A stretch of DNA of 64,000 nucleotides, taken from assembly GCA_024449915.1 (NCBI GenBank), contig JAMZAV010003171.1, positions 211,884-275,883 of the forward strand, given 5' to 3'. Positions 10,473-20,581 of the stretch are shown here, one piece after another. Source of the stretch: Sweltsa coloradensis. Its lineage: Eukaryota; Arthropoda; Insecta; Plecoptera; Chloroperlidae. The stretch's first letter is position 1. Each line of letters begins with the position of its first letter. The translations under genes were made by a program, and so were the position numbers. The notes under the pieces were generated by a model, which saw only the letters and a list, made by a program, of their open reading frames with translations, was not told the DNA's origin and did no database searches.

Positions 10473-10730
10473 GTGAGACTGGAATTGTTTAATGACAATC
10501 AAAGTGCATTAAAATTATGTAAAAATCCTGTTTTCCATGGCCGCACTAAACATATTTCGGCTAAAGGTCATTTGGTACGACAGTGCTCTAAGAATAATGA
10601 GGTAAATGTTAATTATTTAAGCACTAATGAGATGCCTGCTGATGTTACGACAAAATCTCTTCCACCTGTGAAACATTTTACTTGTTTGAGTGAATTGAAT
10701 ATGGCTCCAGCTTATGGGAAGGTGTTGTAA
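10473..10730 (+). pseudogene. Ty1/Copia RNase H end of pol
   Basis: Residues read FNDNQSALKLCKNPVFHGR, then TKHISAKGHLVRQ and STNEMPADVTTKSLP, ending in ELNMAPAYGKVL. This is the C-terminal RNase H block of Copia polyproteins (DNQSA..L..NP..H.RTKHI; .ADI.TK.L) and carries the RNase H aspartate. The frame stays open to a TAA at 10728-10730 that overlaps the LTR start, as is common in Copia. Everything upstream of about 10473 is unrelated sequence, so the element is 5'-deleted. Confidence 0.85.
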
Positions 10731-10913
10731 TTTGTAATCTGGCGCCACTACTATAATATTTATTATGTTTATAAGGCAGTGAGTGCACATCCTTTTTCCT
10801 GTTAGTGATCTTCTGTACCGCCATCTTCTTGCTATTACAATAAAGCAACGTAGTTCTCTGAAGTATCTATATTTTACGGAGTAATCCTTCTTCCATCATA
10901 CTAAAACTCAACA
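10723..10913 (+). mobile_element. Copia 3' LTR, 191 bp
   Basis: The LTR starts TGTTGTAATT and ends AAACTCAACA, giving a TGTTG/CAACA inverted end, with ACAATAAAG at about 10845. It follows the RNase H frame directly. The short length and terminal pentamer fit Copia. The 5' LTR is absent. Confidence 0.7.
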
Positions 10914-10916
10914 TAC

Positions 10917-11408
10917 ACTATTAGTGGTGACGTCACGCAACTTTGCCACAGCTTTCCAACGAAGAAAATGGACTCCAACCAAACTTTGACGTCTGCAGTA
11001 ACCAAAAACAGCAATACTTCATAGACTCATAACTTGAAGCTTGAACATAATAACTAAAAAATGATAGGCCTATGTATAATATTGTATTAGTAGACCTATG
11101 ATTTAATTATCAAATTACTAGAAATTTAAAGATAACTAAATCAAGCTTTAAACATATTCTAAAATATGCAAACATAACCTGCAAACAAGGCCTACATTTC
11201 AATCGAAATAAATCATTAAAACATTCATGGAATTCATGTCATTATATTTTTCCTTCGTTGTAATAGTGTCGAACTTATCGGGAAAAAATACGCACAGATT
11301 AAAGTGTAAAGATACCTTTGAGAGACGTCGTCGAAAATACCTCCCATTGTTTCCCTATGGGACAAAAACTGTGTGGACGGCGATGATGAAATGACGTCAC
11401 ACTAATAC
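10917..11408. mobile_element. Candidate MITE with TGACGTCA-containing termini
   Basis: ACTATTAGTGGTGACGTCA at 10918 is matched by the inverse of TGACGTCACACTAATACTGT at about 11391-11410, with one gap. The roughly 490 bp between has no gene. The Copia LTR abuts the left end. The inverted pair is short and imperfect, so this is tentative. Confidence 0.35.
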
Positions 11409-11625
11409 TGTCTATTGATATCACCAGTAGGCCTCGGTCTAGTGTAAAAATAATAATAATAAGACTTTTTAAATTTGTACAAAAATCAGGCTCAAATCAT
11501 GAAAGACATAACTCAAATACAAATTTGAATGCTTAGCAATAACATGTATAACTCATATTCCAAATCTAAGTACCGGTATTTATTTATTTATTATTTATTT
11601 AACGTCCGTTTACTTTTGTCTTTAG

Positions 11626-11841
11626 GGTCAGTTGATGGAACGCATGTGAGAATTGACCAGCCAAGTGAGAGAGCTGCTGATTATTTCAACAAGAAGGATT
11701 ATTATCCAATGCATCTGCAGGGCATATGCGATAAAAATATGAAGTTCATAGGTATCTTCTTAGGTTTTCCAGGCTCTGTGCAAAACGCACGAGTCTTCCG
11801 AAACTGTTCGTTATGGGGAAAATTGGAAGAGCTGTGTGAAG
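11626..11841 (+). pseudogene. PIF/Harbinger transposase (HARBI1-like) DDE exon
   Basis: The frame reads GSVDGTHVRIDQPSE, NKKDYYPMHLQGICD and GIFLGFPGSVQNARVFRNC, the first half of the DDE_4 nuclease of PIF/Harbinger transposases. The first catalytic Asp (in VDGTH) and the second Asp (in GICD) are present. It is bounded by an acceptor-like TGTCTTTAG at 11625 and a donor-like GAAG/GTAATA at 11842, so it may be a true internal exon. Neighbouring exons with the final catalytic residue are not recognised, so it is probably a relic. Confidence 0.75.
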
Positions 11842-11849
11842 GTAATACC

Positions 11850-12650
11850 AAGTTCATATTTTGTAGTATTGTAATTTGTAACTACCATTGGCATTGTCTA
11901 TTAATTGTATTTGTCCCGTATATGTGCTATGCACATGTCAGTGAACTGAAATAAAATGAAATGTAGGCCTGCAAGCAGGGTAGCCTAACTACCTTTATTA
12001 ATTTTAGTATGTTAACTAAAAAATACAAAATGACCATTATGTAGGCTACTGCTTGATACTGGATGTTTTTTTGCATTTTATCAACAATTATTGTCTGTCT
12101 ACACATAATCAACTAAGGAAATAAATATTTTCAAACACATTAGATTTTTTTGCCCCATCAGGCCTAGGTATCTACCAGTTAAATCGTAAAGGATTTTTTT
12201 TAATGTACACCTATTAAGACACTCCCTCTCCAACTAGAACTAGAATCTGAGTTTTGGGCCCTGGATACCGCAGCTGACGACACTGTGGAACGTTTTGTAA
12301 TTAATTTTGGGCATGGCAGCGATACTGAGAGCGACCCCCGAGAGTGATGATGACCTCAACGCCAGCAATATTACCACTGAAGATGACGATCTAGCCCAAC
12401 CACTTCAATAGCTTCTCGTTCACGGTAACTTGTTTTTTGTCCGTTATTTCTTTTCTTTAATTTTGCTCAATTTCTACAGGAAGAACTTCGGCTGCGTCGA
12501 CCTGACATTAGACCGCAACTCGGAGGCGGCGGCGATGACCTTCTCGAACAGGTTCGCTGCTAGACTGAATCATCATACGAAGTTATGGCCGCTCTACAAC
12601 CCGCTCTTCTTCGCTACGTTGGCGGAACAAATGTTCGGAACGTTCAGGAA
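11850..12650. other. No recognised gene
   Basis: An acidic open stretch near 12235-12410 (GSDTESDPRE, then DDDLNASNITTEDDD in another frame) and a short frame near 12570-12650 could be exon debris. I cannot assign either one. Confidence 0.35.
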
Positions 12651-12651
12651 C

Positions 12652-13060
12652 TAAGATATTGCTTAAATATCTTGGCAGGGCATAATTTAAATCTAGTTTG
12701 AGAGATGTTTAACAAAAGCCTCAACGAAGTACTTGCGTTGTGTGTGTTCAATATTGTGTTCAAAATTCTGTTCAATAGAGAATAATATTTTCAACATTTG
12801 AATTTACCGCGTAAAAGACCGTGCGCTTATATTAAAGAGCAACAATGTCACCATAGTGACTGACATTGGGGCCAACGTCATTGCGGCGTTCAGGTACTAA
12901 GATATGCTTAAATATCTTGGCAGGGCATAATTTAAATCTAGTTTGAGAGATGTTTAACAAAGCCTCCACGAAGTACACGCGTAGTGTGTGTTCAATAGAG
13001 AATGATATTTTCAACATTTGAATTTACGGCACAAGAGACCGTGCGCTTATATTACGTGGT
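12652..13060 (+). pseudogene. hAT transposase fragment, tandemly duplicated
   Basis: Two direct copies (12652-12895 and 12898-13060) share TTAAATATCTTGGCAGGGC, TTTAAATCTAGTTTGAGAG and GACCGTGCGCTTATATTA. Between them, 12836-12895 reads SNNVTIVTDIGANVIAAF, a hAT TDNGAN block, followed by the HNLNLV block. The tandem arrangement duplicates the same gene part that is seen once at 5048-5140. Both copies have stops. Confidence 0.6.
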
Positions 13061-13428
13061 GTAACATGGTTTTCTTAAGCAGGTAGGTGGGGCATCGGAG
13101 AGTGGGGCATCGGAGACTAAAAAGGTTGGTGGGAGTGGCCGCAGTGAAGGCAGAAGTATAAACTGTGAGAGAGCAAATCAATAACTAAAACTGAACCTGG
13201 ATGTACGTCATAGCTCTCTAAGCTATGAACGTAGCTGATACAAACAGCATTGAAAGTATATGTAGTCAAATTGACTATAAATAGCAATTACAGCTTGATA
13301 AGAAGGGTGCAGGTATGCACATTCTCTACCTGAATGGGCAAGGTCTCTTAATTTTTTTTGATGGATAATGTAATTTTGTAAGTAGTAGAAAGCATGTAGA
13401 AGCAGTAGACTCTTAACTCTGTACACTG

Positions 13429-13927
13429 ACCGCTTTTTCACAAGTCTGAAGCTTGCCGAACTTCTTCTGGAGGGCATTTTACTTACTGGAATAGTTATGC
13501 CCATCAGAATTGGGAGTGTCTCCAAAAAGTTGAAGAGCTTCAACGGGGCAGCTGGGATGAGACAGCGCGTCAGGGTGACGAAGAGTGTGTTCTGAAGTGG
13601 AAGGACAATAAGTCAGTTCTTATGTCTAGCACGAGTATGGGTAGCAGTCCCATTGGGAGATGTAAACGTAGGTGTTAAGAGAAGAAGAAGATTGAAGTAC
13701 TGCAGCCAGCTATTGTACGTATAGCTACAACAGTTCAATGGGTGGCATTGATTTGTGTGATGGACTAATAGCACACTATCGTACTGCAATGCGCATTTGC
13801 AATTGGCCAGTGAGAGCATATTACAACTTTGTGGATCTAGTAGTCGTCAACTGTTGGCTAATGTACAAGATGCCTGCATGTAAGCTTGAAAACAATAAAA
13901 GAAAAGACACTCTTAGACTCTTGGCGT
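13429..13927 (+). pseudogene. piggyBac transposase C-terminal fragment (PGBD-like)
   Basis: The pieces in order are DRFFTSLKLAELLLEGILL, with the D.FFTS catalytic block, then GIVMPIRIG. After a shift come CVLKWKDNKSVLMSST, then a short gap with a stop, then NSSMGGIDLCDGLIAHY and VNCWLMYKM. This matches the piggyBac DDE core (DN.FTS..L; W.DNK.V...S; MGGVDL.D; the W.LY helix), with the third catalytic Asp in GGIDL. At least two frameshifts or stops make it inactive. Confidence 0.75.
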
Positions 13928-13999
13928 AGCGAATCAACGTTGCGCACAGTAACAGCAAGGTTTCCTAAATTCCAGAACCAAGCAGAGTAATCCCTCGCA

Positions 14000-14345
14000 T
14001 TGATTGATTGATGATTGATTGATTTAATATTGTTTAACGTCTCATATTTATGCACTTCAGCTAATCGAGACGAAGGGAGGGGGGGACAAGGGGTGGACAG
14101 GCCTGTGCTGGTCAGAACCAGCCACAAGCGTATGGGGAGGGCAAGGGTTCCCCCACGTCGTGGTCGTCTCCGTCTGTGTCATCATCCGTCCGTGTTGTCA
14201 TTGTCGTCGCCGTCGGGGAGGTAGTCAAAGGGAAGGGGAAAGTTCCCCGACGACGACCCAGAGCTCGCCATTAGTTTCTGGGAGAAAAACCCCCCTAATA
14301 CGGGCCAAACCACGAGAAGTTTGCGAGTTGGAATTTGATGGCCCG
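14000..14345 (+). repeat. SINE-1 copy, near full length
   Basis: It starts in a GATTGATTGATT run and carries head, G-rich middle, ACGTCGTGGTCGTC block and the complete tail to GAGTTGGAATTTGATGGCC. Confidence 0.85.
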
Positions 14346-14530
14346 ACCACGGAATTGTTTGACTGTCATTCATGCATTGATGTTGGATGCACGGTTAAAG
14401 ATGTTTTTTGATGGAACTAGTCTACAAACACGAAGCTTAAACGCGATAACGTTTGGAAGTGCTTGGTTGTCCGGTTGTCCAACGCTCGTGGCAATTGTTA
14501 TTCCACCAGGTATGACAGCATGCTGGCAGG
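14346..14530 (+). other. Unidentified open stretch between two SINE-1 copies
   Basis: A frame stays open across this gap (LTVIHALMLDARLKMFFDG, then ITFGSAWLSGC), but I recognise no family. It may be a fragment of the sequence the SINEs landed in. Confidence 0.25.
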
Positions 14531-14722
14531 TGTTCCCCCACGTCGTGGTCGTCTCCGTCTGTGTCATCATCCGTCCGTGTTGCATTGTCGTCGCCGTCGG
14601 GGAGGTAGTCAAAGGGAAGGGGAAAGTTCCCGACGACGACCCAGAGCTCGCCATTAGTTTCAGGGAGACAAACCCCCCTAATCACGGGCCAAACCACGAG
14701 AATGTTGCGAGTTGGAATTTAA
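14531..14722 (+). repeat. SINE-1 copy (3' half)
   Basis: It begins at GTTCCCCCACGTCG and runs to GAGTTGGAATTT. It is 5'-truncated and abuts an endonuclease remnant on the opposite strand. Confidence 0.8.
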
Positions 14723-15010
14723 GTCAGCCTTCCTCCAGTTATATGTCTCACGTCCTGATGGTTTGTCGTTCAACGTCATATGTGGAAAAACAAGGTGAAA
14801 CAAAAAAGGTAAATGGTCAGAAATAACTGCTGGTTCAACGTTTATGACGGTAACCTCGGCGTCCGGATTATTTACAAATAATAGATCAAGGAAGTGGTTA
14901 TTACTGGTGGGAAACGAGACTTTTCGTGATAGGTTGGCTTCACTTATAAATTCAATGAACATCTGGTTCACTACAGAGTTTCTGTTGGTAATTGATTGGA
15001 ACCCCCCCAC
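14721..15010 (-). pseudogene. Non-LTR endonuclease (EEP) C-terminal remnant
   Basis: The minus strand reads MFIEFISEANLSRKVSFPT, NNHFLDLLFVNNPD, VEPAVISDHLPFLFHL and YNWRKADL. This is the end of an EEP domain of a Jockey/CR1-like element, with the catalytic SDH intact and the typical YNWRKADF linker to RT. The frame is open for about 95 codons and then runs into the SINE-1 tail. RT does not follow, so the copy is truncated by the SINE or an earlier deletion. Confidence 0.75.
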
Positions 15011-15240
15011 AAGAAAAAGTTTTCAACTACAAAACAACAGTGTTGCCTACTTACACTTAGGTGCCAACTGCGAGCCTCTACTAGAGTACATGCCGAGCAA
15101 CTGTCTGACGGCAATGAGACCTACAGAAAGGAACCCCCCCACCCACAAGAAAAAGTTGTCCAAGAACACTAGAAAAAGTGTTGACTACTTTCACCTAGGC
15201 GCCAACTGCGAGGCCCTACTTAAAGGGTATAGATGGGACC
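14998..15240. repeat. Two tandem units of about 120-130 bp
   Basis: GGAACCCCCCCAC..AAGAAAAAGTT and TAGGYGCCAACTGCGAG occur at 14998-15129 and again at 15130-15240, with diverged spacing between the two blocks. The array adjoins the EEP remnant. Confidence 0.6.
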
Positions 15241-15249
15241 ATTCTAGTA

Positions 15250-16850
15250 CTTCGTCAATAAAAAAGGCAATCAAACGGGCTTGCCCGGCATAATTTCCTT
15301 CAACACATCGCAACTCTACCCCAACTCCTCCAAAATCGACTACAAGCTACTCACTCACACCTCCCCTCCCCCAACAATCCTTCAGTCACTATATACCAAA
15401 TGGTGACCCTAACTTGTCATCATGGGGTCAATTCTCAGCGGGCGCACATACACAATACACAGGTCCCCCGAAAAACAGAAATGTTGATTTCATTGTCCAA
15501 TTGTATTGATTTCAATGGCAAATTGAAAAATTAATTGCCAATTGACAAAGTTGACAATTTTGCTCTCATATAGCAGAAAAAACGTATAAGGCATATTGCC
15601 TGTATTTTGCTATAATAAGTAAGGTTAAAGTCAGTCATATTTAGCATCATTTAATGAACAATAGTTATTCACAAAACTAAAGGGACCCTAGGTCCTACAT
15701 ATTAGTAGGGAGTAGGTACTATTAACATTTTGATTTCCATTTTCAGATTGATTAAGATTTTCAAGAACTGTACCTAGAAAAATAATTAAATTGGGGGTGT
15801 GGCCTTCCCTGTTAAAAAAATATAAGATATGTGAAGGAAAAAGGACCTAATGACGCTTTCACTAAGGCCCTCCTTATGCAGCGGGAAGCGCTATCTGTAC
15901 CGGTCGCGACGTACGCAGCCTATTTTCTCCAAAGATCTCTATAAGGAAGATATCCACAACCATATGATATTTCTAGTTTCTTTGAAATCCCATTCGAATG
16001 AAATGGCCCGCGGCCGCAGCTAAACATGTTAATGCATATTCATAGCGCTCTCGTAATTAATGCGGATTATAAACATTCCTGTACAAGGTAGGAAAATATA
16101 ATACATGTATGTATTATAGTATGTAGAAAATGAGAAAATGCAATATCATATTTTGTGCATATCATTTACCTCATAGTTTGGCCTATACATACATACTTTA
16201 AAATCAATTTTAGGATATTCATACTTAAGCTTGACTTCAGAAAATTTAAAAATGTTTAATGACGCAGCTCAGCAGTGGGCAGAAATTGCAAGGGGCTTTG
16301 TTTTGTTTGTGTTTGTGTGGTCTCTTATTAGCTCCAACAACAGTCCATGCTCCCACACCTTTTGTAAGTACTACTGGTAATATTGGTAAAAACAGGCAAA
16401 CGTACACTGATCTTCCGAAAGCAACCGAAAGTAAACTTAAGCTCGGAAATAAATATGTCGGCCGAGCTGGGGTTGGGGCAGATCAGTGGAGGAAAAGTGC
16501 CAAGTGATTTGGAGGAACCATGTCAAGACAGTAATGTCGAAGTGGATTTTGTTATCTAGTTTTTTAGTTAAGTGTTACAGAGTTTTCTGCCATCAGGAAG
16601 AAGCATTAGCATTTGCCATTTAGCATGCTTGTCTTGTGCATATTTACAATTTTACATAGTTGTCATTAAAAGATGAACTAATGTCCCTTCCTATAAGTAC
16701 CTAGTCAAACATAGTTTGGGATCAAAAATTTGCTGATTTTTTATTTTGTATGCCTGTTTTTTTGTTTTTTTCAAATCCAATGTAGTACTGGCAATATAAT
16801 AAGCAATACTGGTTTACTAAATAGCTACGTGCACAATAACTTATTGTTAA
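15250..16850. other. No recognised gene
   Basis: The stretch is AT-rich with a short CT-rich patch (15310-15380). An ATG frame at 16259-16507 starts with a hydrophobic stretch that could mimic a signal peptide, but nothing supports it as a gene. Confidence 0.45.
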
Positions 16851-16916
16851 TTAGTATTAGTATTAGTAGTTTTAGGGCGCTTCAACGGCAAAGATTTTTC
16901 GCGCCTCCAAGATATT
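16851..16916 (+). repeat. SINE-2 head-like fragment
   Basis: TTAGTATTAGTAGTTTTAGGGCGCTTCAACGGCAAAG... matches 28063-28122 closely and the SINE-2 heads at 28860, 30653 and 32513 more loosely (shared TTTTAGGGC.C..CAAC/ACAG). Confidence 0.55.
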
Positions 16917-17342
16917 TAGTTGACTATGTATGAATGTAAAATACGGTTAATAAGGTTAAATGTGTTTTTCAAATCATTGTCATGAAAAGAATTGCCAAGG
17001 TCGATATATTTTACAGCCAAATCGGGAAAATGTATACATGAAGGTACACAATGAGATTCTGGGTACCAGGACCAAGATTGACTCTTGCCCAGTAGCATAC
17101 TTAGCATACTTAGTAGCTGCTGTTTTGTAGCAGAGGTGACCCGAAAGGCTGGTTCCAAACCGGTTGCAACTTTTCAAACCAATTCCATTTTATATAAACA
17201 CTGCCTTTACGATGTTGCTTTCATCACCAGTAGGCTGACCAGACTATCCCTTCTTGATGTATTAGCTCTTTAATTATCGCTTCACAGAAATATGTTTTCG
17301 AAGAATCTCTTATCGTTCTATTAACGATATAGCCAAAAAGAA

Positions 17343-17345
<3 letters not shown>
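16917..17345. other. No recognised gene
   Basis: A CTTAGCATACTTAGTAG-type short repeat lies near 17094-17115. Nothing else interpretable is seen. Confidence 0.4.
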
Positions 17346-17387
<42 letters not shown>

Positions 17388-17388
17388 T
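17346..17388. repeat. (AAT)n microsatellite
   Basis: About 14 uninterrupted AAT units precede an OTU remnant. Confidence 0.95.
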
Positions 17389-17906
17389 AGTTTTAAAACA
17401 ACAGGCCGTGGAAACTGTTTGTACAACGCAATATCAATCAACTTGACTGGTGATGAAGTATTAGCTCCCTTATTACGTCTTCTAACAGCGCATTCATTTT
17501 GTAAACACGAAATGTACTTCGATGAAATAATTCGACTTGAATTTCCCAAAAAAGACTAAATCAGTTTGTATTATCATCACTGAAGCAAGGTGAATGGGGT
17601 AAAAGTTTACAGATTCAAGGGCTTAGCATTCAACTGAATCGTCTCATTTACTGTTGCCAGCGATTCCTTAACAGAACGTTATGTGTGAATATGTCTGCTA
17701 ATACGTTTCAAATGGGATTGGCATCTGGTGATGTAAAAGTGATAAACCAGATTCGATATGCAGGACACAATGCCTACAACCATTCCCAAACTCCAATCAT
17801 TATCTTTTTACATTGTAATCATTTTGAAGCAATTCTTGCTCAAAATAATGACTGCCCACATTTACCTCCTAAAACATTAGGATATCCTTTCCACATTAAA
17901 TAAAAA
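17389..17906 (+). pseudogene. OTU-like cysteine protease remnant (copy 2)
   Basis: The frame from 17393 reads KTTGRGNCLYNAISINLTGDE, then LRLLTAHSFCKHEMYF, up to a stop near 17558. A new frame continues with GEWGKSLQIQGLSIQLNR and MSANTFQMG, then GHNAYNHSQTPIIIFLH, followed by NHFEAILA and an in-frame stop at about 17903. This is a nearly complete OTU domain: the G-G-NC nucleophile loop (GRGNC for GDGNC), the W-G/LS..LNR middle, and the catalytic-type His in NHFE. One frameshift and the Asp-to-Arg change argue for a pseudogene. It is clearly different from the OTU piece at 3885. Confidence 0.7.
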
Positions 17907-18097
17907 GACCTGACCTGACCTAAAAAGCCTGAGACAAGGTTTGACTACTAAATTGTTTTTAAGGGTAGGGTGGAAAAAATGAACCACACTAACGCCTACT
18001 CTCCAGACAATGGCCAAAAGCACATACAATCTTCAAAAAAAAAATTATTTGGACACTTAAATTCCCAACCAAAATCACTACAAGATGGGGAAACCCG

Positions 18098-18432
18098 ATT
18101 GATTGAATATTGCTTTACGTCTCATATTTATGCAACTTGGCTAATCGAGACGAAGGGAGGGACGTAAGGGATGACGCGGGGGGACAAGGGGTGGACAGGC
18201 CTGTGCTGGTCAGAACCAGCCACAAGCATATGGGGAGGGCAGGGGTTCCCCCACGTCGTGGTCGTCTCCGTCTGTGTCATCATCCGTCCGTGTTGTCTTT
18301 GTCGTCGCCGTCGGGGAGGTAGTCAAAGGGAAGGGGTTCCCCGACGACGACCCAGAGCTCGCCATTAGTTTCAGGGAGTGAAACTCCCCTATTCACGGGC
18401 CAAACCGCGAGAAGGTGTCGAGTTGGAATTTG
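18098..18432 (+). repeat. SINE-1 copy, near full length
   Basis: All blocks from GATTGATTGAATATTGCTTTACG to the GAGTTGGAATTTGA tail are present. A small deletion lies around GGGGTTCCCCGACG. Confidence 0.85.
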
Positions 18433-18608
18433 ACTCAATAGAAGAGGCCCGAAGACAGCTACTAGAGGCTCGTGAGAACCAGTCAACAGAAGATACGCCT
18501 CGAGAAGATGCCTTGATGAAGAAGACAAACCCGCTCCAACGCACAATGATTAACGAAAAGAGAACAGCTCTTGAAGTAAGAGAGGCGGAGAGGAGAGGTA
18601 AGATATAA
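18432..18608 (+). pseudogene. Exon-like charged open frame with donor site
   Basis: Continuing from the SINE tail, the frame reads DSIEEARRQLLEAREN, then a charged helix-like stretch ending in ALEVREAERRGK. It stops soon after a donor-like GAGAG/GTAAGATA at about 18597. Composition suggests a real coding exon (a coiled coil rich in E, R, K), but I do not recognise a family. The upstream part has been replaced by the SINE. Confidence 0.3.
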
Positions 18609-18622
18609 GTTATTAAATATTG

Positions 18623-18680
18623 TGGCTTGTTGGTCCTGAGATTAGTGTCCCTGCTCCCAATGCAGAAGGTCCTGAAAGTC
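18623..18680 (+). repeat. tRNA-like SINE head fragment
   Basis: GGCTTGTTGGTCCTGAGATT...CTGCTCCCAATGCAGAAGG is homologous to the better-preserved copy at 30081-30153 (minus strand). A CTGC/GCAG stem with a 7-base loop remains. The B box is lost. Confidence 0.5.
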
Positions 18681-18859
18681 AATGAAATCTTTAAGATGTA
18701 AACCCTACTATATTTGTAAAACTTTTGAGTGTAAATTTGTTTAGCTATTTTGTTGGGGGGAGGGGGAGGGAGACTCCTCCACCACCAAACCACCACAGCC
18801 TAGGAGAGAAAGATCGACATTAGGATGAGGAAAGGGTACATTGACAAAAGGAAGGAGGA

Positions 18860-18902
18860 GGGTGATTGGATTGGATATTGCTTAACGTCTCATATTTATG
18901 CC
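18860..18902 (+). repeat. SINE-1 head only
   Basis: GATTGGATATTGCTTAACGTCTCATATTTATGCC is present, then the sequence diverges into unrelated DNA (18903-19125), in which I recognise nothing. Confidence 0.6.
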
Positions 18903-19129
18903 AATGGGAGAAAGGTTGATGGGGAAACAGGACTAGGCAAGGCCCAGGACTTTCTGGATAGTGTTAGTAGTAAACCAACTCAGTTTCCAATTTCACTTCT
19001 GGGTGACTTCCAAACTATCAGTGTATGGCTCGTATGGAAGTTTTCACAAAGTCTAATTTACGGTATTTTGAGAGCCTGTCCACCTGTTAATTCTTCTACA
19101 AGTAGAACGGTGTATTAGGTTGAGTTAGG

Positions 19130-19497
19130 TTAGATGGTAGCCCATGTCTTATCTGGTCGGTATCGATTTGATGATCTACCACCTTTATTTTTGTTTGAGC
19201 TTCCGTACCGTTTCAGATTTCGTTTAGGAGCAAACATTGCGTTATTGTCCAAGATACGTGTGTCATTTTTCTGCGCATTATTTTCATCCACGATTTTTAC
19301 GTGCAATACTTCCGGTGTTAGTAACTCGTCCCGAGATTCAATCGCGCACCGAAAATTCTCGAAACTAGGCGGCAAGCTATTCAGGAGCATTATAGTCAAT
19401 AAATCCGGATTAATGTTTATTTCCATCTCATTCAGTTTGTCGATCGTATCGAAGAACTTCCGAAGATGTTCGCGCACATCTTCACTATCATCCATAC
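19130..19497 (-). pseudogene. Copia gag, C-terminal part
   Basis: The minus strand reads DDSEDVREHLRKFFDTIDKL, NPDLLTIMLLNSLPPSF and ENFRCAIESRDELLTPEVL, then a basic Asn/Arg-rich tail (KNKGGRSSNRYRPDKTW). This is the UBN2/Copia gag domain running up to where a CCHC knuckle would follow. It is contiguous, across the hAT insertion, with the gag pieces at 25619-25737 and 26093-26296. The 3' remainder of the element is missing; unrelated sequence starts below 19130. Confidence 0.8.
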
Positions 19498-20009
19498 CAG
19501 TGGTCTTCAACCGGTGGGTCGCGACCCACTAGTGGGTCGCGGGGCATTTTAAATTGGGTCGCCGAATCTGGTTCTGTGAAATATTCATAGGTTTAGCAAA
19601 AGCCCCCAAAACGGTATTACCCGCCCGCGTACCACAAACAACCTTAAATTATTTATTTCCGAGTTTGCAGATGTTTGAGCGACCAAAGAAAATAGACAAT
19701 CTTTTGAAGAGTGTAGGCCTACTGCACAGCTGAACAGACAGGTTGGTCGTCCCAGCCGACACCAAATAGAAAATTCACCCGAATTCTTAACAACCGGACA
19801 GGTCAATGAACCACATAAAGGCAGGACGGGGTAAGGAAAGTCCCGTTATGGCCAGGGTGAGTAGGAGGGGTGGTGAAAAATGCTTGCAGATATTTTCGGC
19901 AGTCAAGTGCGAGTCCACCTTGCGCGTACACGCAATATCTCAAGTTCTGCAAAGTTTGTCGGGCGTGATTGCGTGAGTAAGAGCGTATGATTTTGCGTAG
20001 TGAGGTGTT

Positions 20010-20580
20010 TTGCGAACAATACTCATAGCCATACTGTGTTTTATAAAAATGGATAGGTTTGTGATTCGAAAGACACCGCTGCAACCTCCAACTAGACCTA
20101 CCGCAACAAACACTTCCTTACTGAATGCAGTTGTGGAAGTGCCGTTTCCATCGACTTCAACTGCAGCTGCAGAACTCAATCAAACTTCGGTTGTAGGCCT
20201 ATCTGAATGTAAGAGGCCAAAAATAGGTGCTGGTCGAAAGTACGATGATAGTTATCTGAAGTTCGGTTTTTGTGCTTTTAACAAAGATGGATTGGATTTG
20301 CCTCAATGTGTTATTTGTGGAGAATTACTGGCCAATGAAAGCTTAAAACCATCAAAACTAAAGAGACATTTAGAAACAAAACATCCCAGTTTAAAAGAAA
20401 AATCTTTAGATTACTTTCAACGGTTAAAAGTGGAGATAAATAAACATAAAAAGGTTATTAAACACTATTCCACTCTGTCACAATCAGCACTAAAAGCATC
20501 TTTTTTGGTTTCGTATAGAATAGCAAAATGTTTGAAACCGTACACGGTCGGAGAAGAGCTTATTTTACCAGCCGCTATAT
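20010..20580 (+). pseudogene. hAT transposase N-terminal half with BED zinc finger
   Basis: The likely start is the ATG at 20049 (MDRFVIRKTP). The order is a Ser/Thr/Pro-rich N-terminus, a KYDDSYLKFGFCAFN strand, and a BED-type finger with the ligands C-x2-C (PQCVICGELLAN) and H-x4-H (KRHLETKHP). Then comes a basic helix and KCLKPYTVGEELILPAAI, where the frame is cut by the foldback insertion. This order is that of ZBED5/SCAND3/FAM200-type hAT transposases. The other half resumes at 23943. Confidence 0.85.
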
Positions 20581-20581
20581 A

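Noticed and set aside
14346..14820. 163-codon frame spanning two SINE-1 copies
   Set aside because: Most of it is SINE sequence; the unique part has no recognisable motif.
16259..16507. ATG frame with a hydrophobic N-terminus like a signal peptide
   Set aside because: It is only 82 codons with no family match, no splice or promoter support and AT-rich surroundings; a chance hydrophobic run is more likely.
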